DNA of 29,332 bases from an uncultured Collinsella sp. GTDB lineage: Bacteria; Actinomycetota; Coriobacteriia; Coriobacteriales; Coriobacteriaceae. A model generated the notes under the pieces. It was not told the DNA's origin. It searched no databases and was given only the letters and a program-made list of their open reading frames with translations. Shown one piece after another: positions 13,547-20,806 of the stretch. The stretch is taken from contig UQZH01000025.1 of assembly GCA_900545445.1 (NCBI GenBank), positions 1 through 29,332 of the forward strand. The letters run 5' to 3'. The translations under genes were made by a program, and so were the position numbers. Every line of letters begins with the position of its first letter. Within the stretch, counting starts at the first letter, position 1.

Positions 13547-14836
13547 CTAGCGAATGTTGTAGAACGCAGACTTGCCGGCGTAGCGCGCGCTACCCTCAAG
13601 CTCGTCCTCGATGCGGATGAGCTGGTTGTACTTGGCGATACGGTCGCTGCGGCACGGGGCGCCCGACTTGATCTGGCCGGCGTTAACACCCACGACCAGG
13701 TCGGCGATCGTGGAGTCCTCGGTCTCACCGGAACGGTGGCTCACGATGCAAGCGTAGCCGGCCTCCTTGGCAGTCTCGATGGCCTCGAGCGACTCGGTGA
13801 GCGTGCCGATCTGGTTGACCTTGACCAGGATCGCGTTGGCGGCACCCAGCTCGATGCCCTTCTTGAGGCGCTCGGTGTTAGTGACGAACAGGTCGTCGCC
13901 CACCAGCTGCACCTTGTTGCCAATGCGGCGGGTAAGCTCGACCCAGCCGTCCCAGTCCTCCTCGGCCATGCCGTCCTCGATGGAGATGATGGGATAGGTG
14001 TCGACGAGCTTCTCCCAGTAATCAACCATCTGGGCGCTCGTGTACTCCACGCCCTCGCCCTTGAGCTCGTACATGCCGGTCTCGGCGTTGTAGAACTCGG
14101 TCGAGGCCGGATCCATGGCGTACATGAAGTCGACGCCGGGCTTAAAGCCAGCCTTCTCGACGGCCTTGGTGATGTACTCGAACGGCTCGGCATTGGTCTT
14201 GAGGTTGGGCGCGAAGCCGCCCTCGTCGCCCACGCCGCCGCCCAGGCCGGCCTCGTGCAGCACGCCCTTGAGGGTGTGGTAGACCTCGGCGCACCAACGC
14301 AGGCCCTCGGCAAAGCTCGGAGCGCCCACCGGCATGATCATGAACTCCTGGAAGTCAACGTTGTTGTCGGCATGCACGCCGCCGTTGAGGATATTCATCA
14401 TAGGCGTGGGCAGCAGGTGAGCGTTGACGCCGCCCAGGTACTGGTACAGCGACAGGCCCGCCGACTCTGCCGCAGCGCGGGCAACGGCCAGCGATACGCC
14501 CAGAATGGCGTTGGCGCCGAGCTTGGTTTTGTTGGGCGTACCGTCGGCGACGATTAGTGCGGCATCGACGGCGCGCTGATCGAAGGCATCGAGGCCCACG
14601 ACGGCGTTGGCGCACTCGTTGTTGACGTGCTCGACGGCTTGCGAAACGCCCTTGCCCAGGTAGCGACCCTTGTCGCCGTCGCGCAGCTCGCAAGCTTCGA
14701 AAGCACCGGTCGAAGCGCCCGAAGGCACCATCGCGCGACCGAAGCTGCCGTCCTCGAGCACGACCTCGACCTCGACGGTAGGGTTGCCGCGGCTGTCGAG
14801 CACCTCACGACCGTAGACGTCCAAAATATCGCTCAT
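13547..14836 (-). CDS. eno: Enolase (phosphopyruvate hydratase)
   Basis: 429 aa, the usual bacterial length. Converts 2-phosphoglycerate to phosphoenolpyruvate in glycolysis in the cytosol. The start SDILDVYGREVLDSRGNPTV, the Ser loop GASTGAFEACELRDGD, metal and catalytic segments GDEGGFAPNL, ISIEDGMAEEDWDGW and VGDDLFVTN, the enolase signature ILVKVNQIGTLTES, and SHRSGETEDSTIADL are all intact. GAGGGAGA precedes the ATG at 14836. It appears monocistronic, with its own terminator. Nothing odd is seen. Confidence 0.98.
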   Translation of the reverse strand: MSDILDVYGREVLDSRGNPTVEVEVVLEDGSFGRAMVPSGASTGAFEACELRDGDKGRYLGKGVSQAVEHVNNECANAVVGLDAFDQRAVDAALIVADGTPNKTKLGANAILGVSLAVARAAAESAGLSLYQYLGGVNAHLLPTPMMNILNGGVHADNNVDFQEFMIMPVGAPSFAEGLRWCAEVYHTLKGVLHEAGLGGGVGDEGGFAPNLKTNAEPFEYITKAVEKAGFKPGVDFMYAMDPASTEFYNAETGMYELKGEGVEYTSAQMVDYWEKLVDTYPIISIEDGMAEEDWDGWVELTRRIGNKVQLVGDDLFVTNTERLKKGIELGAANAILVKVNQIGTLTESLEAIETAKEAGYACIVSHRSGETEDSTIADLVVGVNAGQIKSGAPCRSDRIAKYNQLIRIEDELEGSARYAGKSAFYNIR

Positions 14837-15181
14837 GTTGTCTCCCTCTCACTTGGAAACGGGTTGAATGCTTGGCGACGCGGCTTGCACGCTGCAGCGG
14901 CGCGCAGGTTCATAAGTTAGCCTTGTCGCACTTTTTGCATTATGCCATAAGTTAGCCGAGGGATACATATGAATTGGAGAAATCATTCTTTGAGGCGCTT
15001 ATTTTTGCACCGAGCATTCATCTCTAGAGGTCACCCCCCCCATTAAATTCTTCTATCGGCATACCGTCTTTACCTGGCTTGCGAATGAAAGAGCCAGTAA
15101 TGTGCTTTTACATCGTGCAAAGTTCTGGATATCGTGCATAATCAGGTTATAAAAGTTCTGGATATCGTGCACGAGGTAGCC
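14837..15181. promoter_or_regulatory. Divergent intergenic region with two sets of direct repeats
   Basis: 345 bp without a gene between eno and an AAA ATPase gene. On the eno side the 12-mer CATAAGTTAGCC occurs at 14911-14922 and 14946-14957; a minus-strand extended -10 (TGGCATAAT, about 14947-14939) lies between them. On the ATPase side a 20-bp repeat occurs at 15119-15138 and 15152-15171. A weak hairpin (TGGCT/AGCCA near 15073-15100) lies between. Base composition drops on the ATPase side. Confidence 0.45.
15119..15171 (+). repeat. Tandem 20-bp direct repeats upstream of the AAA ATPase gene
   Basis: Two identical 20-mers (AAAGTTCTGGATATCGTGCA) start at 15119 and 15152, a period of 33 bp. 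A partial third copy, ATCGTGCAA, ends at 15120. A possible -10, TATAAA at 15148-15153, lies between the full copies, and the second copy ends 10 bp before the ATG at 15182. This layout suggests an operator for autoregulation or a repeated leader-RNA motif. Confidence 0.6.
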
Positions 15182-16549
15182 ATGCTTAAACGAAAAGCCT
15201 ATGACAAACTACTAAAATGGAAGCATGAAAGCGCTGGTAAAACAGCACTTCTTATTGAAGGAGCCCGCCGCGTCGGCAAGAGCACGCTTGTCCGCACGTT
15301 TGGAGAAACCGAATACAAATCCTGCCTTGTCATTGATTTCTTTCAAGCACCTGCCGAAGTTAAGCAATATTTTGAGGACTATCGCACTGACTTCGACTCG
15401 CTCTTCCTCTATCTCTCGGTTTTCTATAACGTCAAACTCTATGAACATGAGACGCTTATCGTCTTTGACGAGGTCCAGATGTACCCGCAAGCACGCGGAC
15501 TCATCAAGTATCTCGTTGCAGACGGACGTTACGACTACATCGAAACTGGATCCCTGCTCAGCATCAAGCAGAACATTAAAGATATCGTCATCCCGTCCGA
15601 AGAAGAGTCTCTGGAACTTGAGCCCCTCGACTTTGAGGAGTTTCTTTGGGGCATGGACGAAAAGGGGCTGGCCGATCTCATTCGCATGAGTTTTAACAAG
15701 ATGAAGCCACTCCCCGATGCCCTACATCGCAGAGCGCTCTCCCTTATGCGCGAATACATGCTTGTAGGCGGCATGCCTGAGCCGGTATCCATCTATGTTG
15801 AACAGCGCGCTTTTGCGCCCGTCGACGCTTCGAAGCGCCGAATCGTTCAGCTCTATCGCAACGATATCTCTCGTTTTGCAACCGGTTACGAATTCAAAGT
15901 CGTCTCCGTACTCGATGGCATCCCGGGTCAGCTCTCTAGGCACGAAAAACGATTCAAGCTTTCCTCACTTGATAAAAACGCACGCATGCGCACCTACGAA
16001 GAAGCCTTCTTTTGGCTGGCAGACGCGCGAATTGCCAATATCTGCTATGCCGCAAGCGAACCGAGCGTGGGCCTTTCACTCAGCATGGAGCAAACGGCCC
16101 TCAAGTGCTACATGGCAGACACCGGCCTGCTTGTAACGCTTGCCTTCTCTGACAACAACGATACCGATGAAGACGTTTACAGGGCCGTGCTTCGCGGCGA
16201 CATCGGATTGAACGAAGGAATGCTTACCGAAAACTACGTTGCCCAATCTCTAAAGGCCAATGGACACAGGCTCTTCTTTTATTCCCAAAGCGGAAAGAAG
16301 GAGGGGGAGGAGCGCATGGAAATCGACTTCCTCGTTACCCGACCCTATGTCAATGCCGCCGGAAAGCCGCGCATCAGCCCCGTCGAAGTTAAGTCGCCAC
16401 GCAGATACGGAACCATCTCCCTCGACCGATTCCGCGCGCGCTTTAACAAGAAGATTGGGATGGCTTACGTGTTGCACCCTAAACAACTCGAGTGGGATGC
16501 CGAAGCGCAGCTGGCACATCTTCCGTTGTATATGGCTTTTTGCTTGTAG
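15182..16549 (+). CDS. AAA ATPase with DUF4143-type C-terminal domain
   Basis: 455 aa from the ATG at 15182 with GAGG 5 nt upstream; an earlier ATG at 15134 lies in the repeats and is rejected. Residues 1-150 form the AAA_14 domain: Walker A EGARRVGKST, Walker B LIVFDEVQMYP, and sensor-like IETGSLLS. The middle is helical. The C-terminus carries EIDFLV...ISPVEVKSPRRYG, the D-ExK pattern of a PD-(D/E)XK nuclease-like fold found in DUF4143. These proteins are abundant in gut anaerobes, often horizontally spread; no firm function is known, though roles in defence have been suggested. Codon use is more AT-rich than in the flanking genes, consistent with transfer. Confidence 0.88.
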   Translation: MLKRKAYDKLLKWKHESAGKTALLIEGARRVGKSTLVRTFGETEYKSCLVIDFFQAPAEVKQYFEDYRTDFDSLFLYLSVFYNVKLYEHETLIVFDEVQMYPQARGLIKYLVADGRYDYIETGSLLSIKQNIKDIVIPSEEESLELEPLDFEEFLWGMDEKGLADLIRMSFNKMKPLPDALHRRALSLMREYMLVGGMPEPVSIYVEQRAFAPVDASKRRIVQLYRNDISRFATGYEFKVVSVLDGIPGQLSRHEKRFKLSSLDKNARMRTYEEAFFWLADARIANICYAASEPSVGLSLSMEQTALKCYMADTGLLVTLAFSDNNDTDEDVYRAVLRGDIGLNEGMLTENYVAQSLKANGHRLFFYSQSGKKEGEERMEIDFLVTRPYVNAAGKPRISPVEVKSPRRYGTISLDRFRARFNKKIGMAYVLHPKQLEWDAEAQLAHLPLYMAFCL

Positions 16550-16588
16550 AGACCTCTCTACGAATGGATGCCGTGAGAGACGCAGGCC

Positions 16589-17449
16589 TCACTCGCTTGC
16601 TTTTGCTTGGTCCCACAGGTCGTTGAGTTGAGCGGTTGAGCAGGCGGCGAGGTCATCGCCCGCCTCGTGCACGGCGGCCTCCATCGCAGCCCAACGACGG
16701 CGGAACTTGGCCGTGCTGGCGCGAAGGGCGCTCTCGGCGTCAATCCCCTCTTTGCGCGCAACGTTGACTAGGGCAAAGAGCAGGTCGCCAAACTCCATTT
16801 CGCGCTCGGGCGAGCCGGGCTCCTCGGCCTCAAACTCGGCACGCTCCTCTGCTACCTCGTCCCACACATCCTGGACCGTCTCCCATTCAAAGCCCACGGC
16901 AGCCGCCTTGCGCGACACCTTCTGCGCCTGCATCAGCGCCGGCAGATGCGTGGGCACGCCGTCGAGCAGGCCCTCGGGCGCAGCCTCGCCTGCTGCCACG
17001 GCCTTGTCCTTGGCGGCCTTCTCGGCAAGCTTAACCTCGTCCCAAATCTTTAGCACCTCGTCGGAGTTGTCGGCATCCGCATCGCCAAACACGTGTGGGT
17101 GACGACGGATGAGCTTGGCGTCGATATCGCGCGCCACGTCGGCCAGCGTAAACTCTCCGGCGTCCGCCGCGATCTGCGCATGCAACACTACCTGCATGAG
17201 CACGTCGCCCAGCTCCTCGCGCAGATGCGCCGCGTCGTCGGCCTCGATGCAGTCGAGCGCCTCGTAGGCCTCCTCAATCATGTTCTTGCCGATGCTCTGA
17301 TGTGTCTGCTCGCGATCCCACGGGCAGCCATCGGGCTGACGCAAGCGCCAGATGGTCTGTACCAGATGTTGAAGCTCGGCCGACGCATCGACCAGCGTGG
17401 ACAGATCGCGCGAGCCCTCGGCATTTTGCCGAGCCATGTGCTGCGCCAT
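16589..17449 (-). CDS. mazG: MazG nucleoside triphosphate pyrophosphohydrolase
   Basis: 286 aa from the ATG at 17449, supported by AGGAGG at 17458-17463. The start places the gene 2 bp after the yfcE stop, so the two are translationally coupled; an upstream extension to 17557 overlaps yfcE and is rejected. Two tandem MazG folds are visible. The N-terminal copy has the metal motif EEAYE (59-63) with EELGDVLMQVVLHAQ (78-92); the second has EEVAEERAEF-like and EFGDLLFALVNVAR. MazG hydrolyses NTPs and dNTPs to monophosphates and pyrophosphate, cleansing the pool of aberrant nucleotides or lowering (p)ppGpp-related stress. A Lys/Ala-rich spacer separates the domains. Confidence 0.95.
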   Translation of the reverse strand: MAQHMARQNAEGSRDLSTLVDASAELQHLVQTIWRLRQPDGCPWDREQTHQSIGKNMIEEAYEALDCIEADDAAHLREELGDVLMQVVLHAQIAADAGEFTLADVARDIDAKLIRRHPHVFGDADADNSDEVLKIWDEVKLAEKAAKDKAVAAGEAAPEGLLDGVPTHLPALMQAQKVSRKAAAVGFEWETVQDVWDEVAEERAEFEAEEPGSPEREMEFGDLLFALVNVARKEGIDAESALRASTAKFRRRWAAMEAAVHEAGDDLAACSTAQLNDLWDQAKASE

Positions 17450-17451
17450 GG

Positions 17452-18000
17452 TTATTCCTCCTCCAGGATCACGTGACGGAACACGCCGCCCTCGTAGATG
17501 CCGTAGCTGTGCGTTCCGTCCTTGGGAATGCTCACGCTGCCGGGGTTGAAGAGCCACAGGCCCGGGTGCGCGGCGCTTTCTTCGTTAACCTTGATGTGCG
17601 TGTGGCCGTAGACGAGCGCGGAGCCCTCGGGCAGCGCGGGCGCGTGGTCAACGCTGTTGTGCACGCCGGCGCCAAAGACGTGGCCGTGCGTCAGGAACAG
17701 CTCGCGGCCGGTCTCGTCGAACAGGGTGGCGTAGTCGGCCATGACGGGGAAATCGAGCACCATCTGGTCGACCTCGGCGTCGCAGTTGCCGCGCACCGCG
17801 ATGATGCGGTCGGCCAGGGCGTTGAGCAGCGGAATCACGCGCTTGGGGGCGTAATCGCGCGGCAGGTCGTTACGCGGTCCGTGGTAGAGCAGGTCGCCCA
17901 GTAGCACGATGCGGTCGGGCTGCTCGGATTCGATAGCGGTGCAGAGGCGCTCGGCCCAATATGCCGAGCCGTGGATGTCAGAGGCGATGAGGTATTTCAT
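17452..18000 (-). CDS. yfcE: YfcE-type metallophosphoesterase
   Basis: 182 aa. All five metal-binding motifs of a calcineurin-like phosphodiesterase are present: SDIHG (D8, H10), LLGDLLYHGPRN, VRGNCD, THGH and GHTH, followed by NPGSVSIPKDG. YfcE enzymes hydrolyse phosphodiesters with Mn2+; the natural substrate is not established. An AAAGGA site lies 7 nt before the ATG. It is the middle gene of a larC2-like, yfcE, mazG unit. Confidence 0.93.
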   Translation of the reverse strand: MKYLIASDIHGSAYWAERLCTAIESEQPDRIVLLGDLLYHGPRNDLPRDYAPKRVIPLLNALADRIIAVRGNCDAEVDQMVLDFPVMADYATLFDETGRELFLTHGHVFGAGVHNSVDHAPALPEGSALVYGHTHIKVNEESAAHPGLWLFNPGSVSIPKDGTHSYGIYEGGVFRHVILEEE

Positions 18001-18060
18001 GGGAAGATCCTTTCGAATGGGGTTGATATGGCTGGGCGCAGAATGTCGCCACCAGCCGCA

Positions 18061-18546
18061 TTATTCAAATCGCAGTGCCGCGCTCTGAGCCGCCTGCATC
18101 ACGCGCTGGAGCGGCACATTGTGCTCACGGGCAAGGCGGGCGCAGTCCTCGTACTCGGGCGCTGCACGCTCGCTGCCGTCGGGCAGGGTGGCCACCTTGA
18201 CGAACACCTCGCCCCATGGCGTCGTTACGCGCTCAAAGCGGCGTGGTAGGCAAACGCGCTCCATAACCTGGCGACGAATGCCGTTGGTCGTGGTTTCCAA
18301 GAAGATGATCGTCTGCAGGCGCTCGATATCCTCGTAGGTGCAGATTACCTGCAGCTGCCAGCCGGGGCGGCCTTTCTTACAATAGAGGGGCAGCCAGTAC
18401 ACCTCGCGCGCACCCGCCTCGCGCAGGCGGTCGGCGGCGTAGGCGAGTACCTCAGGCGACGCGTCGTCGATGTCGCATTCCAGCTTGACGATGGTTTCGG
18501 GCGCATCGGTCTCGCGGGACAGCGGGGATGTGCTATCGCATGGCAT
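18061..18546 (-). CDS. LarC C-terminal-like (LarC2) nickel-insertion protein, free-standing
   Basis: 161 aa from the ATG at 18546, with AAAGGAG upstream. It matches the C-terminal half of LarC: VKLECDIDDASPEVLAYAAD, VYWLPLYCKKGRPGWQLQV, FLETTTNGIRRQ and APEYEDCARLAREHNVPLQ. LarC inserts nickel into the pincer cofactor of lactate racemase and related enzymes. The N-terminal LarC1 half, LarB, LarE and LarA are not in the window. In some bacteria LarC is made as two parts; here only LarC2 is present, so the partner is unlinked or the protein has another use. It is 60 bp upstream of yfcE. Confidence 0.85.
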   Translation of the reverse strand: MPCDSTSPLSRETDAPETIVKLECDIDDASPEVLAYAADRLREAGAREVYWLPLYCKKGRPGWQLQVICTYEDIERLQTIIFLETTTNGIRRQVMERVCLPRRFERVTTPWGEVFVKVATLPDGSERAAPEYEDCARLAREHNVPLQRVMQAAQSAALRFE

Positions 18547-18652
18547 ACGGTCCGGCTCCTTTCCGCGCAGGCTCGTTTTGTTCATCCAAACGCTAGCACA
18601 TCGGACGTGGCACAAGCGTGACTTTCGTCCGTCGCCGCCCTTGCCCCCATCC

Positions 18653-18717
18653 AAACGTGTACGTCAGCCTCCAAACATGTCATTATTTGTCGGTTTTGGA
18701 GGCTGACGTACACGTTT
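18653..18717. repeat. Perfect 23-bp inverted repeat (hairpin element)
   Basis: Arms at 18653-18675 and 18695-18717 are exactly complementary around a 19-nt AT-rich loop. Minus-strand and plus-strand T-tracts are minimal. It lies in the divergent gap between the LarC2-like gene and the PHP phosphatase gene. The arm length exceeds that of ordinary terminators, so a mobile palindromic repeat or a protein-binding site is possible. Confidence 0.8.
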
Positions 18718-18845
18718 TGAGAGCAAGCGAGGCCGCACCACGCGCCGCGCAACCTTTCCAATCGATTTCGATCCCCGGCGTGCCCGGCGTGTTGAGAGCT
18801 GCGCCATTACAATGAAGCGGATTCGCTTGACGCAAAGGAGCTGCC

Positions 18846-19757
18846 ATGTCTGCTTGCCCGCTGGTCGATTGCCACACCCACACCACGTTTTCGGATGGCC
18901 ATGCCTCGTTTGAGGACAACGCCCGCGCTGCTGCCGCCGCCGGCTGCCGCGTTATGGTCTCGACTGACCACCTCACCCTGCCCGCCAGCATGGACGCCAA
19001 CTGCGAAGTACAAGTTGCCGAAGGCGACCTGACGGCGCATCGCCTGGCATTTGAGGACGCCCGCAAGCTCGCCGCGCAGATTGCGCCGGAGCTCGAGCTT
19101 ATCTATGGTTTTGAATGCGACTGGTACGAAGGTTGCGAGCCTTTGGTTGAGCGCTGGTCCGCGGGTGCCATAGTGCGCTTGGGCAGCGTGCATTGGATTG
19201 GCAACCCCGGCGATATCATGACCGGTGCCGCGGGTACGGCGAAAACGGAAAACGTCGCTCGCCCCGATACACCCGATTCCCTTTGCGGTTGGATCGACGA
19301 CGACACCGACCTGCACGTTTTGGAAAACCTGGGCGTGCGCGGCGTGTGGGAGCGCTACGTCGACGACTGGTGCCGTGCTTGCGAAAGCTCGCTCAACTTT
19401 GATGTAATGGCCCACCCCGACCTGGTCATGCGCTTTTCGAAGGACGGCTTTGCACCCGACTTTGACCCCGCGCCGTTTTGGGAGCAGATGGCCGAGTGCG
19501 CCCACGATACGGGCCGCCGCGTTGAGGTCTCGACCGCCGCACCGCGCAAGGGCCTGGACGACTACTATCCCGCGACCGGGCTTTTGCGTCGCTTTGCCCA
19601 TGCCGAGGTGCCGATTACTTTTGGCTCGGACGCGCACCGCGCCTGCGACATCTGCTGGAACATCCGCGAGGCCCAGGCACATGCCTACGACTGCGGCTAC
19701 CGAGCCTTCGATATCCCCCACCCCACCGGCGAATGGGAGCCCACGCCTCTCGCCTAA
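18846..19757 (+). CDS. hisJ: PHP-domain histidinol-phosphatase (HisJ type)
   Basis: 303 aa. PHP metal motifs: VDCHTHTTFSDGH (H10, H12), STDHLT (D41, H42), the GFECDWY glutamate, GSVHWIG, VMAHPDLVMRF, and the closing GSDAHRA. HisJ-type enzymes dephosphorylate L-histidinol phosphate, the step between HisC and HisD. No HisN or HAD-type phosphatase domain is seen in the his operon, and this gene ends 2 bp from the end of hisE in convergent orientation, so it is the likely missing step. A strong AAAGGAG site precedes the ATG. It could be an unrelated PHP phosphoesterase, but context argues for histidine. Confidence 0.85.
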   Translation: MSACPLVDCHTHTTFSDGHASFEDNARAAAAAGCRVMVSTDHLTLPASMDANCEVQVAEGDLTAHRLAFEDARKLAAQIAPELELIYGFECDWYEGCEPLVERWSAGAIVRLGSVHWIGNPGDIMTGAAGTAKTENVARPDTPDSLCGWIDDDTDLHVLENLGVRGVWERYVDDWCRACESSLNFDVMAHPDLVMRFSKDGFAPDFDPAPFWEQMAECAHDTGRRVEVSTAAPRKGLDDYYPATGLLRRFAHAEVPITFGSDAHRACDICWNIREAQAHAYDCGYRAFDIPHPTGEWEPTPLA

Positions 19758-19759
19758 GA

Positions 19760-20077
19760 CTAGTGGCGGCGGGCGTTGAGTTCTCCGGCCAGCTCGTCGA
19801 GGGTGATGCCGTAGCGCTCGAGCGTCACGAGCAGATGGTAGACCAGGTCGCCGGCCTCATAGCGAATGTGGTCGTGGTCGTTATCCTTGCAGGCCATGAT
19901 CACCTCGCTCGCCTCCTCGGCAAGCTTCTTGAGCAGCTCATCCTCAACGTCGGTCAGCAGACGCGCAGTATAGCTCTCCTGTGGCGACGCGTCACGACGG
20001 CCATGAATCACCTCGGCCAGCCCCGTCAGCGTCTCACCGATATTTCCCGGCTGCACGTTAGCTGTTCTGACTCCCAT
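19760..20077 (-). CDS. hisE: Phosphoribosyl-ATP pyrophosphatase
   Basis: 105 aa, normal length for a separate HisE. Hydrolyses PR-ATP to PR-AMP, the second step of histidine synthesis. The MazG-like helical motif LKKLAEEASEVIMACKDND and the metal site YEAGDLVYHLLVTL are present. It is the last gene of the operon, 15 bp after the 75-aa gene. Confidence 0.96.
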   Translation of the reverse strand: MGVRTANVQPGNIGETLTGLAEVIHGRRDASPQESYTARLLTDVEDELLKKLAEEASEVIMACKDNDHDHIRYEAGDLVYHLLVTLERYGITLDELAGELNARRH

Positions 20078-20092
20078 GGTTATTTCCTCTCG

Positions 20093-20320
20093 TTACTGCA
20101 GCGTAAAGTAGGTACCGGTCTCATCGAACCGAGGCTTTGCGCCCTTTTTCTCAAAGAACTCGACGATGACGGCATGGGCCTCATCGAGCCTTTCCTTCTC
20201 GGCCTCGAGCCAAAGCGACTGCGCCCCGCAGGCATCAGTCAGGTGCACGTGGCATGGCACGCCCGCGCGGAGGAGCTCGGTGTTGCAGTCGGCGACCTCG
20301 AACGGCGTCACGACTTTCAT
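20093..20320 (-). CDS. Uncharacterised 75-aa protein inside the his operon
   Basis: 75 aa. The ATG at 20320 overlaps the hisI stop by 4 bp (ATGA), so it is translationally coupled. The central LTDACGAQSLWLE resembles the R/T-DACGxQS motif of a small family of unknown function (I recall the name RDAC, unverified). A start strand VVTPFEVAD, one helix (EAHAVIVEFFEKKG) and a closing strand suggest a compact alpha/beta fold. One Cys in the motif and one earlier are conserved-looking. Whether it is part of the histidine pathway, for example as a regulator of the HisI/HisE steps, is inference from position alone. Confidence 0.8.
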   Translation of the reverse strand: MKVVTPFEVADCNTELLRAGVPCHVHLTDACGAQSLWLEAEKERLDEAHAVIVEFFEKKGAKPRFDETGTYFTLQ

Positions 20321-20658
20321 CGCACTCCCCCTTCCACGCGCTTAAAGAAGCAGGTACGGTTGCCGGTGTGGCAGGCCGGACCCGGCGAGTCGACCTTGAC
20401 CAGTAGCGTATCGCTATCGCAATCGGCCCAGAGCTCCTTGACCTCCTGCATGTTGCCGCTCGTCGCACCCTTGTTCCAGAGCTCCTGGCGGCTGCGGCTC
20501 CAAAACCACGTGGTCCCGGTCTTGAGCGTCAGCCCCACCGACTCCTCGTTCATCCAAGCAACCATAAGCACCTCGCCGGTGTCATATTGCTGAACCACAC
20601 AGGGAATCAGCCCGCGGGCGTCGTATTTAAGATCAGACGCTTCTATTACCTCAGTCAT
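20317..20658 (-). CDS. hisI: Phosphoribosyl-AMP cyclohydrolase
   Basis: 113 aa from the ATG at 20658; GGGAG lies 5 nt upstream, better spaced than for the ATG at 20661. Opens the adenine ring of PR-AMP in a Zn2+- and Mg2+-dependent step. GEVLMVAWMNEES, WFWSRSRQELWNKG, the metal site ADCDSD and the cysteine-bearing PGPACHTGNRTCFF are all present. HisI and HisE are separate here, not fused as in enterobacteria. A structured 136-bp spacer separates it from hisF. Confidence 0.96.
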   Translation of the reverse strand: MTEVIEASDLKYDARGLIPCVVQQYDTGEVLMVAWMNEESVGLTLKTGTTWFWSRSRQELWNKGATSGNMQEVKELWADCDSDTLLVKVDSPGPACHTGNRTCFFKRVEGGVR

Positions 20659-20707
20659 CATTTCTCCCAAGTAATTACCGTAAACCCCACAGGTCGGCGA
20701 GGGTTGT

Positions 20708-20793
20708 CCAGGTGCCGCAGGTTGCCGCGAAAGAGGAGCGACGCGTACTTTGGTACGCGAGCGACGGTTTGAGCGGCAAGATGCGGTGCCTGG
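20708..20793. repeat. Nested hairpin element between hisF and hisI
   Basis: Outer arms 20708-20719 and 20782-20793 pair over 12 bp with two G-U pairs on the plus strand. A second stem, TTGCCGC/GCGGCAA (20722-20728 and 20773-20779), and a central CGCGTAC-TTTG-GTACGCG hairpin lie inside. Pairing is complete in plus-strand RNA and has a two-base internal loop in the operon (minus) transcript. It resembles a mobile palindromic repeat more than a regulatory leader. Confidence 0.6.
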
Positions 20794-20806
20794 GCAAGCC
20801 GCAGCA

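Noticed and set aside
13490..14557. 355-aa plus-strand frame opposite eno
   Set aside because: Leu/Val/Gly/Asp-rich antisense of a conserved enzyme, no start signal.
16546..16561. Short palindrome GTAGAGA-CC-TCTCTAC after the AAA ATPase gene
   Set aside because: Loop too short and no T-tract; not convincing as a terminator.
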